Source of the DNA: Platerodrilus igneus
Taxonomy: Eukaryota; Arthropoda; Insecta; Coleoptera; Lycidae
Direction: 5' to 3'
Assembly: GCA_036346225.1 (NCBI GenBank)
Contig: JARFIW010001088.1
Coordinates: 3,548,501-3,612,500, forward strand
DNA length: 64,000 bases
The notes below the pieces were generated by a model. That model searched no databases and was not told the origin of the DNA. It worked only from the letters and a program-made list of their open reading frames with translations. How positions within the stretch are numbered: position 1 is the stretch's first letter; each line of letters starts with the position of its first letter. A program made the position numbers and the translations under genes. Positions 44,122-54,365 of this stretch are shown one piece after another.

Positions 44122-45322
44122 GCGTTATTCTAAGAATGTGCTCACTCATTCAAACCGACCCGCAGGTCACTGGCCATCGTCCTCGTATACATCCTGCTCT
44201 TCCTTCTACCTATGGCCGAGTGCCTATCACGCGCTCTCGGACGATCGGAGGGTCCAAGGGGGGAGGTTGTCACACCTCTAAGCGTCTTTGCGACTGGCTG
44301 TGGAAAACACCGACATCCAAAACAAATAGACTAACAAGTCTAGATGCTGTTTCAATGTAATAATTTAATTGTTAAACGTATTACGACTTTACTTAATGAA
44401 TGTGTTTTATTATTTTTGTACCTTTAATGAAGAGGTTTACCAACTCGAAAATAAAACTGTTACAGTATGGAACTAATTAAGGCAATTAGTCATTGAAATT
44501 CGGATAATATCCTACCAAGTTGGTTGCGTTTAATTTTATGAACACCTTGGTTTTCATTAAATTAACAACTTTATCTTGGAGAAAACCATTTTAATTCTGA
44601 AATCCCAGGAGATAATGGCTTTTAGTTGAGTGCGAATTATCTACAATCAAGAATCGCTAATCAGGTATTTACGAAAACCTCTAAAAGTATAACCTATGGT
44701 ATTTGTAAATGAATAATCATTTTCAATTAATTACGTGAACTGATAAACATACCGACAGTACGTTCTTATTATTAGGTTAAAAATTTAAATAGTAATCTTG
44801 TTTGCCAGAAACGTTTTCCATTATGTTAAATAATTTATTATATATTTAACCTTTATTTTTGTTTAAGAATATATATATATATATATATTGCTGAGATATA
44901 AGGGTAATTTAGAAGTGTACTGAGTCATAAAGATAATGCGATACATTATCATTAAAGTTTAGAAAACCGAACAATTTCATCATAAAATGGGATAAACTAG
45001 ACAATTAAGCAAATGGCCAATAATGAGCACACTGTATATAAATCACAACTAACTTTAATTCATGAAAGGAAGCTCATTCTTCGAAAATCACATCATATTT
45101 TATAAGATAAACAACTTGTACGTCGTATAAAGCATTTTAATATAAATAATATAATAATATAAAAAATATAAATAAATATAAAAACTTATTTTATTGATTG
45201 AAAAATTTTAAAAGTCATGATAATTCAAGTACCAATAAATATAATAGAAGTCGCCGTTTACTGTGAAAAACGCAAGTAATAATTATTAATTAAACCTAAT
45301 ATTAATGTTTAATAATTTAAGG
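44122..45322. other. No gene recognised; contains (AT)n
   Basis: Unassigned AT-rich sequence with an (AT)n run at about 44870-44888. Short frames at 44027-44360 run out of the minisatellite and have no recognised motif. Confidence 0.55.
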
Positions 45323-45500
45323 CTCTAATTATCCCCCAAGGATGCTCTAAATACACACTAAGTATCCTATAAATACACCCTAAGGATACTCTAATTATCC
45401 CCTAAGGATACACTAAATACACTCTAAGGATATTCTAAATAAAACTTAAAAATTCTCTAAAAATATCCACTAAGTACATTTTAAATATATTCTAAGCATA
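45323..45500 (+). repeat. 22-bp minisatellite, about eight units
   Basis: Unit form CTCTAAATACACCCTAAGGA plus TA. Clean 22-base units start at 45323, 45345, 45367, 45389, 45411 and 45433, followed by two 23-base decayed units to 45500. CTAAGGATA recurs in the middle units. Confidence 0.88.
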
Positions 45501-46203
45501 CACTGAGTAAATCTACATACTCCAAGTTGAACGAATTTAAGAAACGAATTAACAAAGGGTTATACTGGGCGAAGCTGTACTACTCAATTAGCAAGAGAAC
45601 TTAAATGAAAACAATCCAGGGGTGCTGACCAACCACATGCAGAGGCAGAAACGAGCAGAGAAAACGCAAGTCAGAGATAAAAATATTGCTTATTAGTGTA
45701 AGGCTCTATTTCAATTTTTAAACACTTACAATTTTTATATATTGAAGTATTTAATCTGTGAAGTCATTAAAAGTCTTTTGAAAATTTATGTCGAGAGACA
45801 GAAGGTTATTGGGATGTTCAAAAGTGCTCTAGTAACAGACAGTGGTATTTTTGCTAGCTTTAGGGGAGTTATGATTTGGGCATAATAAGGTAGATATTAT
45901 TATTTTGATTCAGGGGTTAATTCTATGAATATCAGATCAAAGAATCAAAGTTATTAAACTATAAAGTGTACATATTCATGATCATTATACAAATTTTGGT
46001 TTAGTTCGTTTATATCATTCAAATAGAAAGGAGCTAAAGTAAATGAGGGATTAAACAGTCTTTGTTGTCGTATCGGCGTGCGCTCTGTGTGAATTAGACT
46101 GAGGTAGTCAAGGCATATAAGAAAAGGTATTTTTTAAAATTTTAAAATAGAGGTTATATTAAAAACAAAAAGACGCATAGAGACGAACACCCGTATATCA
46201 CAA

Positions 46204-46205
<2 letters not shown>
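45501..46205. other. No gene recognised
   Basis: AT-rich; no frame or repeat recognised. Ends at the (AT)n tract that hosts gypsy-like copy 2. Confidence 0.55.
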
Positions 46206-46245
<40 letters not shown>

Positions 46246-46247
<2 letters not shown>

Positions 46248-48416
46248 CTGTGATCCATGTATTAGAATCGAGCCTCACGAATTGGGCGTCAAGAATGCTG
46301 TGAAATGTACAAAAAGCCTCTCCATTAATCTTAAACTAAGGTTTTCAAATCGAGCCCCACTTATGTGACGTCAAGAATGCTGTGAAACCTACAAAAAGCT
46401 ATTAACTTAACTGGTCCGTTGACTTTCTTTTGTTAATCGCCTCTTTACTCTTTTCCGCCTCGGCTGCTCACCTAGTTAAACCTTCATCCTCATTCATAAA
46501 AAAAACAAACACATTCCTACCACAAACATCAACGTTAACTCTATTTACATCAATATTCACAATACATTAAAATTTCAAAATTAAAATTCAGCATAAATTT
46601 CAGTATCAGAAAATTTCAAGATTAAATTTGTTATCATTTTAATGTGCATCCAGAATTAAAGTCCTTGTAGGATGCCTACTAATTAATATAACAATATATG
46701 CAGACCTGAGTCTGAGTACAAAGGAGCATCTACCACCCTTTACGTTAATTAACCAGGTTCGTCTAATTGAGCTCAAAGACATACCCAAATTTTCATCATA
46801 ATCAAGAACATAAATACTAAATACCCCTTTCTACTTAAACAAGAAAATTTCACCTTAAAATTAAAATTTTGTTGTTAGTACAATTTCACTACTGTCCATT
46901 TTAAGTAAATCAATTATAACGTTATTCAACACACACCAAAACATCAAAAATCGAACAACAAAGCATAAGTTACCTGAAGGTTACTGCACTAGTGGCTTCA
47001 ATGTACATCGTCCTTGCTAATTTCACCATTCCAACTGGGTTATGTTTACGTCCTCGGATTACTGGTCGCTTTTAAACATTTCTCTACACCACCATTCATC
47101 TAAAGTTGTTTCAGTGCTTTTCCGGAACTCATCTGTGTATATCTGAAGCTTGTTTTGTGGATCCAGACACGTTTACGAATCATTTAATTATTAACACCCC
47201 GAAAAATAGCAAAGAAATTCATACTTCTTTCACAAATATACGCCAAAACTGCCTACTTTTGTGTATTCATTTGTCGTTGCAAATTTGACTAATTGGTACA
47301 GTGATACTAAACTTTATTACCTTGTATCTTCTTTTCTAAGTGCACAAAATATACGAGCAAACTGTTTAAATTATTCAATCAAAATCGGACAACTAAAAAG
47401 AACTGTTTTACGCATTGCATCAATTCGAAAATCTAAGAGAGCTCAACTCATATTAACACGGGTATATATAATCGCTTGCCCGTGCGTCGCTTTTGTCCCC
47501 AAAACGGACAGTTTCTCGAATTTCGTCATTCTATGTTCCCATCTCGACCGCCTGTGCGTCGGTTCTTATTAAATTTGCACTCGCACCAGTTAAATCTCAG
47601 AAATTTCGACACGGCTCGCAACGTCTGGGAATAACTAATTAATTTTTATACAGAAATGTTATTTTTACCTCTCCTGTTTGCCTCTGATTTTCAACCAATC
47701 GCAACTCAGTGACGTTGCTCAACTCACGCCTTTTACTATATGTGTCTCTGTCTTGCGCATATTATCTGTCTCTATCTACCCTGTTCCGAATGGTACAAAT
47801 CTATATTCTTTAGTATCGGTTATTTTCAATCCACGTGGACTTGTGAAATAACCCACCTTATTAGCATTTCCCGTAAATATTAAGCAACGGTTTCTCCAAC
47901 ATTCTCTGTAACCATTTGTTACCTGCAAATTTTACGCAGAACATAAAATATTTAAAAATACGCAGGTGTTCAAACATAATACTTCTACGATCTGAATATT
48001 ATTGGGTTTTTACTAGCTTTTATACATATTATATGTTACTAATGGTCCAATTAACTCCAATTAAAATAATACCCTTTAATTTTTAGTGACTCCTAATCAA
48101 ATATTAATTATTATCTGTACATTTTGTTTAATACCGGTTACTTAAAATTGAGTTAATCAATATAAATTTTGCACGTAATTTCTATTTGTTTCTTTACTCG
48201 GAATAATTAAATTACACGTAGAGCATTTTAATACTGCTTCTTTTTTAATAGCAAGCGTCTTGTAAATGATTTAAATCTCTTATTTTTAATGAAACGAATG
48301 AATTTTTATTCTCCACGGTTTTTTAATAACGCGTACCTTTTCCCAAAGCTTCTACACGGTGATTAAAATTATTTGATGTGATTATTAAATTTTCTACCCT
48401 GGTCTAAATATGAGTA
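46246..48416 (-). repeat. 3' LTR of gypsy-like copy 2
   Basis: Plus-strand left edge TGCTGTGATCCATG, right edge AAATATGAGTA before the polypurine tract. Two decoy PBS-leader units lie at about 46263-46304 and 46343-46385. Four extra bases (GAAT...) between the (AT)n and TGCTG match the sequence next to the 5' LTR, so the exact LTR end is uncertain by a few bases. Confidence 0.85.
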
Positions 48417-49002
48417 TTTTCCCCCTATTTGAATACAAATAATCCCACTTATTTGAATTCAAATATAAAACATTTAAAGCGCAAACAAAATTTACAAACA
48501 CTTGCCTATCTCTCTCTACCCTTATCTATCTATCTTACCTACCTTATCTCCAATCCAAAAAAAATATTTACACCTATCCTATATCCCTATCCTATTCCTA
48601 ACTCTCCACTAAATTTTATAAACTGAAATTATCCCTAACTTCATCCTACTTATCCATCTAATCCTATATACATCCTATATACCTATCCTATTCCTAACTT
48701 TTAAATAATCTTCACTTCCCCCCCCCCCTACCTAATCCTATATACCTATCCTATTATTATTCTATTCCTAACTCTCCACTAATCTTATACGAAATATCTA
48801 TACTTAACCTATCTTATTTTCTTCCTACATTTAATCTTTATTCTCATCCTAAACACCTATTTCTAACTATCCCCCATATTTATCCTATACCTAGCTTTAT
48901 TTTCTCTAAACACTTACTTATACTCTTCTCTATACACCTATATCTACTCTCTATTCTATATCTATACTAAAATTCACCTATCTCTATCCATTGTTCATTA
49001 AG
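48417..49002 (-). repeat. Polypurine tract and purine-rich region of copy 2
   Basis: 48417-48428 is the tract (minus AAATAGGGGGAAAA). To 49002 the plus strand is nearly all C, T and A, with TATCCTATTCCTAACT-like repeats and a C10 run near 48720; it matches the purine-rich region of copy 1 at 10263-10776. No coding. Confidence 0.75.
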
Positions 49003-50181
49003 TTATTTAAATCTAACTCTCTTCTTGACCCTCCACGTCTTTCTTCTTACCATCCTAATACTCTTCATCCCTATTTCTCCCCCTTCTATATCTATATTTA
49101 TCATCACTATTATCTCACATAAAATAAACTTATCATCCCTATTATCCTGACTCTTAAATACTGCTTCTTCTTCATGCCCTATACTTGTCTGTTTCTTATT
49201 TATTATTATTTTCTTTTCTGCCGACAAACCAAACGATACTACCTTAAAATTCTCGATTTTTCTCTCTACGGAAAATCCTATGTACCTTCTAGAATTCTTG
49301 TGTAATGGAATCAGCCAGAATGAATTCCTTAAATCTACTTTATTAAAAATAAACTTGCCACTTAACCTCGTCAAAAGTGTGTCCATGGATGGTGGACAAT
49401 GGAATTGCGGTTTGGTCCGTTGATTAATTTTTCGTGCATCTAAACATAAACGAATGCTATCATCCTTTTTCTTAACTACCACCAACGGATTTATGAAATG
49501 AGTGTTTGATACCTCTATTATGCCATCTTCCAACATTTTATTTAATTCTGCCTTCACCTGCTCCCGATATGCCGCTGGAATAGGATAAACCTTTGCGTTG
49601 AACGGTTCTGACTTATCCACTTCCAATATGTGCTCATAGCCTAACGCTGTGCTTGCTTCTACCCCCACTAATTCTGCATGTTTTTGTAATAAAGCTTGAA
49701 CCTCTACTCTCCTATTCTCTGGACATCTTATTGTGTTGATCTGTTTAACCCCATCATCCTCTACCTCTACTACATTAATACTAAACCCCGTGTCATCCTC
49801 TGTGACTTCATAACTGCCCTTCCATGGCACTACCCTATCATTAATCCTTATTACCTTCCTTTCCATATCTATCAAAACCCCTAACTGCATCATACAGTCA
49901 ACACCTAAAATGCTCTGAAACTTCAGTCCAGGTACAATTACAAACTCCTGTTCACAGCTTAAACCTCCTATATTTATCCTAAGCACCACAACACTATTCA
50001 CTACAGCAAACTTCTTTTTATTTGGAGCTACTAAATGGCTACGCTTTATAGGCATAATTCTATCACAAACCTTATCCCTAATTTTGCTGACGAATTCCTC
50101 CGATATTAAACTCGCCTCTGCCCCTGTATCAAGTAATACTTCTACATTATTCTCAAAAATCTCTATATTAATAATTGGCAA
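49003..50181 (-). CDS. Protease and truncated reverse transcriptase of gypsy-like copy 2
   Basis: One 392-residue frame. Retropepsin active site VLLDTGAEASLIS (Asp about residue 18) and ILGVDCMMQLG. After a linker, RT begins with the HILEVDKSEPFNAKVYPIPA and NPLVVVKKKDDSIRLCLDAR blocks, then KVDLRNSFWLIPLHKNSRRY (first catalytic Asp in VDL), then stops resembling RT after VSFGLSAE, before the YxDD box. The last 55 or so residues (QTSIGHEEE, FKSQDNRDDK, MVRRKTWRVKKRVRFK) match no RT and are basic at the end. The frame's first ATG is used here; it probably begins upstream in phase with a Gag-Pol fusion. Protease could work; RT could not. Confidence 0.85.
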   Translation of the reverse strand: MPIINIEIFENNVEVLLDTGAEASLISEEFVSKIRDKVCDRIMPIKRSHLVAPNKKKFAVVNSVVVLRINIGGLSCEQEFVIVPGLKFQSILGVDCMMQLGVLIDMERKVIRINDRVVPWKGSYEVTEDDTGFSINVVEVEDDGVKQINTIRCPENRRVEVQALLQKHAELVGVEASTALGYEHILEVDKSEPFNAKVYPIPAAYREQVKAELNKMLEDGIIEVSNTHFINPLVVVKKKDDSIRLCLDARKINQRTKPQFHCPPSMDTLLTRLSGKFIFNKVDLRNSFWLIPLHKNSRRYIGFSVERKIENFKVVSFGLSAEKKIIINKKQTSIGHEEEAVFKSQDNRDDKFILCEIIVMINIDIEGGEIGMKSIRMVRRKTWRVKKRVRFK

Positions 50182-50450
50182 ACATAATTTTTCCTCAGTT
50201 TCTGGCTCTACTTCCTCCTCAATTTTGAAAAATTCACGTGGATGTTCATATACATTTACACTGAAATCTAGTGGTCTGTCGCGTTCTAAAAATCCTGTCC
50301 AGGTCTGTTTTCCCTACTTGGTCCTGGTCTAGCCGTCACCTCAGCGTATGTCCTAGGCGTTTCCACTCGTTCCTTGTTTGTATTAGCAGTCCCCTCATGT
50401 CCGGTGAACTATTCCTTCTGGTAGGTTCCGGTCTCGGTGCAGGTCCCTTC

Positions 50451-50774
50451 CTAAACTATTACTTCTAAAGTATGGTCGTCGCTGTTCCCAATTCTGTCGC
50501 TGGTATCCGTAACTATTCCCCTTCTAGCATAGTTGTCCCGTCTATTGTCAAACCTAACTGTGTTGATCTGTCTTTCCCTATTATCCCGAGGTCGTCCACT
50601 ACTCACGTCGTCGTACCTCTGCAGGTATTCTAAAAACATTTCTCTGTCCACTATGTTCTGTAGTGCTACGTGTTGTCTTACTTCTACCTCGAAGTGTCGT
50701 AATAAATACTTGATAATTTGTCGGTCCGTCAGTGGTGGGTTCAGTTGCTTTGCTATGCTATACTTGCGTATAGC
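50451..50774 (-). pseudogene. C-terminal Gag part, copy 2, out of phase
   Basis: Frame 50651-50451 with MDREMFLEYLQRYDDV and NRERQINTVRFDNRRDNYAR matches copy 1's C-terminal Gag (8868-9236). It is separated from the main Gag frame by a frameshift at about 50775 and runs into a second frameshift near 50510. Arg/Asn-rich and without a CCHC knuckle, it is the likely RNA-binding tail. Confidence 0.75.
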
Positions 50775-51716
50775 CTATTGCTCCCTACTTCCTGAAAATT
50801 CTCCCTTAAATTTCCCTGTGATTAAGTCGTCTCGTACCTGGTCTTGTCTGTGGTCACTCCAGTAGTGCTTTAAAAATCTGTCTTCAAAGTCCGTGTAAGT
50901 GTCTATGTCCTGTCCTACTAAATTGTACCATGCTTTCGCGTTGTCCTTTAATAAAGCCTTTATCGTATTCAGTTTAGTCTGTTCGTCAAATAAATTTCCC
51001 ACTAGATTTCTTACACTATTAATAAAAATTTGTGGATTTACTTTGTTATCGCCATAAAACTTCATGTGTTGGTCCAATGATCCTCCACCTGTATAAAATC
51101 TGGGACCATCCCCCGTTAAACTTGACATGTTGTATTTGATACTACTAACTTCGCGCTCTACCCTGCCTAACTGATCCCTACATGAGTCCGTCACTTCAGT
51201 CATTTTTATATTAATCTCTTCTTCACAAAAAATGCGTACTTCGGACCTTAAATGTCCCATTTCCTGTCGAAGACCTGTAATATCACGCTCATTTTTTTCA
51301 ACCCTATTTTCTACTTCACCCAGTTTCACGGTAAGACTATTTTTAAATTCTGTAAATTCTTTAGTATTTTGTTCAATTTTCCCGCTTATCTGCTCTAATT
51401 TTTGGTTGGACTCCTCCCTCGCTCTATTCGATTCTTCTCTAGCTCTATTAGATTCATCGCTTAGCAGTTCTAATTTTCTGTTGGACTCCTCCCTCGTTCT
51501 ATTCGATTCTTCCCTAGCTCTATTAGATTCTTCCCTAGTTAATCGCATTTCCTCTAACATTCTCATCATTAACTCATTTCCTTGATCCCCTGATTCCGTC
51601 CTCGACTGATCTCTACTGCCTCCAGCTTCTTCCATTTTCGAATTTTTCTCACACAATGCACTATCGTCACTTCCAATTTCCACTCCTTGACTCCTTAACC
51701 ACTCCTTTCTCTGCAT
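50775..51716 (-). CDS. Gag of gypsy-like copy 2
   Basis: 313-residue frame starting MQRKEWLRSQGVEIGSDDSA. Residues about 50-165 are a predicted coiled coil built partly on a seven-residue unit REESNRA/T, repeated three times, then LELLSDESNR, then twice more. The core (about 205-313) contains FINSVRNLVGNLFDEQTKLN, AWYNLVGQDIDTYTDFEDRF and HYWSDHRQDQVRDDLI, typical of Ty3/gypsy Gag. It ends by frameshift after GSREQ, so the basic tail is lost in this copy. Gag forms the particle shell. Confidence 0.85.
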   Translation of the reverse strand: MQRKEWLRSQGVEIGSDDSALCEKNSKMEEAGGSRDQSRTESGDQGNELMMRMLEEMRLTREESNRAREESNRTREESNRKLELLSDESNRAREESNRAREESNQKLEQISGKIEQNTKEFTEFKNSLTVKLGEVENRVEKNERDITGLRQEMGHLRSEVRIFCEEEINIKMTEVTDSCRDQLGRVEREVSSIKYNMSSLTGDGPRFYTGGGSLDQHMKFYGDNKVNPQIFINSVRNLVGNLFDEQTKLNTIKALLKDNAKAWYNLVGQDIDTYTDFEDRFLKHYWSDHRQDQVRDDLITGKFKGEFSGSREQ

Positions 51717-51828
51717 ACGTTCTAATCACTCTCACACACTCTAAAATACTCTTAAATTTATACACAAACAGAAACTCTCTCTCTCAGATCGCCAGTTTCC
51801 TGGAATAAAATCACAAAAATTTTATTTG

Positions 51829-51873
51829 AAACTCGAGCCTCACTTTTGGGTCGCCAAGAATGCTGTGATCCAT
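51829..51873 (-). promoter_or_regulatory. Primer-binding site and LTR junction of copy 2
   Basis: On the minus strand ATCACAGCATTC is followed by TTGGCGACCCAAAAGTGAGG and then CTCGAGTT, as in copy 1. TGGCGACC begins at 51856. Two more copies of this pattern follow inside the LTR. Confidence 0.7.
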
Positions 51874-54033
51874 GTATTAGAATCGAGCCTCACGAATTGG
51901 GCGTCAAGAATGCTGTGAAATGTACAAAAAGCCTCTCCATTAATCTTAAACTAAGGTTTTCAAATCGAGCCCCACTTATTTGACGTCAAGAATGCTGTGA
52001 AACCTACAAAAAGCTATTAACTTAACTGGTCCGTTGACTTTCTTTTGTTAATCGCCTCTTTACTCTTTTCCGCCTCGGCTGCTCACCTAGTTAAACCTTC
52101 ATCCTCATTCATAAAAAAAAACAAACACATTCCTACCACAAACATCAACGTTAACTCTATTTACATCAATATTCACAATACATTAAAATTTCAAAATTAA
52201 AATTCAGCATAAATTTCAGTATCAGAAAATTTCAAGATTAAATTTGTTATCATTTTAATGTGCATCCAGAATTAAAGTCCTTGTAGGATGCCTACTAATT
52301 AATATAACAATATATGCAGACCTGAGTCTGAGTACAAAGGAGCATCTACCACCCCTTTACGTTAATTAACCAGGTTCGTCTAATTGAGCTCAAAGACATA
52401 CCCAAATTTTCATCATAATCAAGAACATAAATACTAAATACCCCTTTCTACTTAAACAAGAATATTTCACCTTAAAATTAAAATTTTGTTGTTAGTACAA
52501 TTTCACTACTGTCCATTTTAAGTAAATCAATTATAAAGTTATTCAACACACACCAAAACATCAAAAATCGAATAACAAAGCATAAGTTACCTGAAGGTTA
52601 CTGCACTAGTGGCTTCAATGTACATCGTCCTTGCTAATTTCACCATTCCAACTGGGTTATGTTTACGTCCTCGGATTACTGGTCGCTTTTAAACATTTTC
52701 TCTACACCACCATTCATCTAAAGTTGTTTCAGTGCTTTTCCGGAACTCATCTGTGTATATCTGAAGCTTGTTTTGTGGATCCAGACACGTTTACGAATCA
52801 TTTAATTATTACCACCCCCGAAAAATAGCAAAGAAATTCATACTTCTTTCACAAATATACGCCAAAACTGCCTACTTTTGTGTATTCATTTGTCGTTGCA
52901 AATTTGACTAATTGGTACAGTGATACTAAACTTTATTACCTTGTATCTTCTTTTCTAAGTGCACAAAATATACGAGCAAACTGTTTAAATTATTCAATCA
53001 AAATCGGACAACTAAAAAGCACTGTTTAACGCATTGAATCAATTCGAAAATCTAAGAGAGCTCAACTCATATTAACACGGGTATATATAATCGCTTGCCC
53101 GTGCGTCGCTTTTGTCCCCAAAACGGACAGTTTCTCGAATTTCGTCATTCTATGTTCCCATCTCGACCGCCTGTACGTCGGTTCTTATTAAATTTGCACT
53201 CGCACCAGTTAAATCTCAGAAATTTCGACACGGCTCGCAACGTCTGGGAATAACTAATTAATTTTTATACAGAAATGTTATTTTTACCTCTCCTGTTTGC
53301 CTCTGATTTTCAACCAATCGCAACCCAGTGACGTTGCTCAACTCACGCCTTTTACTATATGTGTCTCTGTCTTGCGCATATTATCTGTCTCTATCTACCC
53401 TGTTCCGAGTGGTACAAATCTATATTCTTTAGTATCGGTTATTTCTAATCCATGTGGACTTGTGAAATAACCCACCTTATTAGCATTTCCCGTAAATATT
53501 AAGCAACGGTTTCTCCAACATTCTCTGTAACCATTTGTTATCTGCAAATTTTACGTACAACATAAAACATTTAAAAATACGCAGGTGTTCAAACATAATA
53601 CTTCTACGATCTGAATATTATTGGGTTTTTACTAGCTTTTATACATATTATATGTTACTAATGGTGCAATTAACTCCAATTAAAATAATACCCTTTAATT
53701 TTTAGTGACTCCTAATCAAATAATAATTATTTTCTGTACATTTTGTTTAATACCGGTTACTTAAAATTGAGTTAATTAATATAAATTTTGCACGTAATTT
53801 CCATTTGTTTCTTTATTCGGAATAATTAAATTACACGTAGAGCATTTTAATACTGCTTCTTTTTTTATAGCAAGCGTCTTGTAAATAATTTAAATCTCTT
53901 ATTTTTAATGAAACGAATGAATTTTTATTCTCCACGGTTTTTTAATAACGCGTACCTTTTCCCAAAGCTTCTACACGGTGATTAAAATTATTTGATGTGA
54001 TTATTTAATTTTCTACCCTGGTCTAAATATGAG

Positions 54034-54035
<2 letters not shown>
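51861..54035 (-). repeat. 5' LTR of gypsy-like copy 2
   Basis: About 2,175 bp, near-identical to 46246-48416. It contains a TATA-like TTATATATACCC (minus) near 53088 and decoy PBS-leader units at about 51880-51921 and 51960-52001. Ends AAATATGAGTA before (AT)n. Confidence 0.87.
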
Positions 54036-54078
<43 letters not shown>

Positions 54079-54100
54079 ACTGCGAGTTTGAGTACCTGTT

Positions 54101-54365
54101 AACTCGAGCTCCACCGTTGGGCTTCATAAATACTGAGAGCTTCTTGGTCGCCGAAGTCTGGTTACTAAAGCCCCACGATTGGGAGGTAATAAATTCTCTG
54201 AATTCTTGTACGACCTTTATCCTATTACTCGTGCCTCACGCTTGTGCCATCAAATTTTTAACTGTACGAGCCCCACAATGTGGGTGCCATAATTTCTCTA
54301 AGTTACATTTACTAAACTCGTCCCTACACCTGTTGGATCGACATAAATTCACTGAAATCTCCTCT
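54101..54365 (-). repeat. Array of five PBS-leader-like units
   Basis: Plus-strand units of the pattern (A/T)CTCGAGC(T/C)CCAC, a few variable bases, GGG or GTGCCAT, then AAAT-TCTCTGA, begin at about 54107, 54171, 54223, 54266 and 54317. On the minus strand the best kept reads ATGGCACCCACATTGTGGGG followed by CTCG, like a retroelement primer-binding site and leader. The spacing is about 45-65 bases. It likely marks the end of an LTR from another related family, into or beside which copy 2 inserted. The rest of that LTR was not delimited. Confidence 0.62.

Larger units (their letters stand above)
46246..54035 (-). mobile_element. Gypsy-like LTR retrotransposon, copy 2 (non-autonomous)
   Basis: Same architecture as copy 1, on the minus strand: 2.17-kb LTRs, primer-binding site, Gag, protease, RT that stops after VSFGLSAE, pyrimidine-rich (plus strand) region and polypurine tract. 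There is no integrase, RNase H or YxDD. Both flanks are (AT)n tracts (about 46206-46241 and 54036-54075). Its coding is better kept than copy 1: protease plus RT fragment form one 392-residue frame. Its LTRs are near-identical to each other but clearly diverged from copy 1, so the two belong to different subfamilies that share the same truncation. Confidence 0.9.

Noticed and set aside
50084..51585. Plus-strand frames over gypsy copy 2 gag and protease
   Set aside because: Antisense to the recognised Gag and protease frames, with Ser/Leu-rich composition expected from that.
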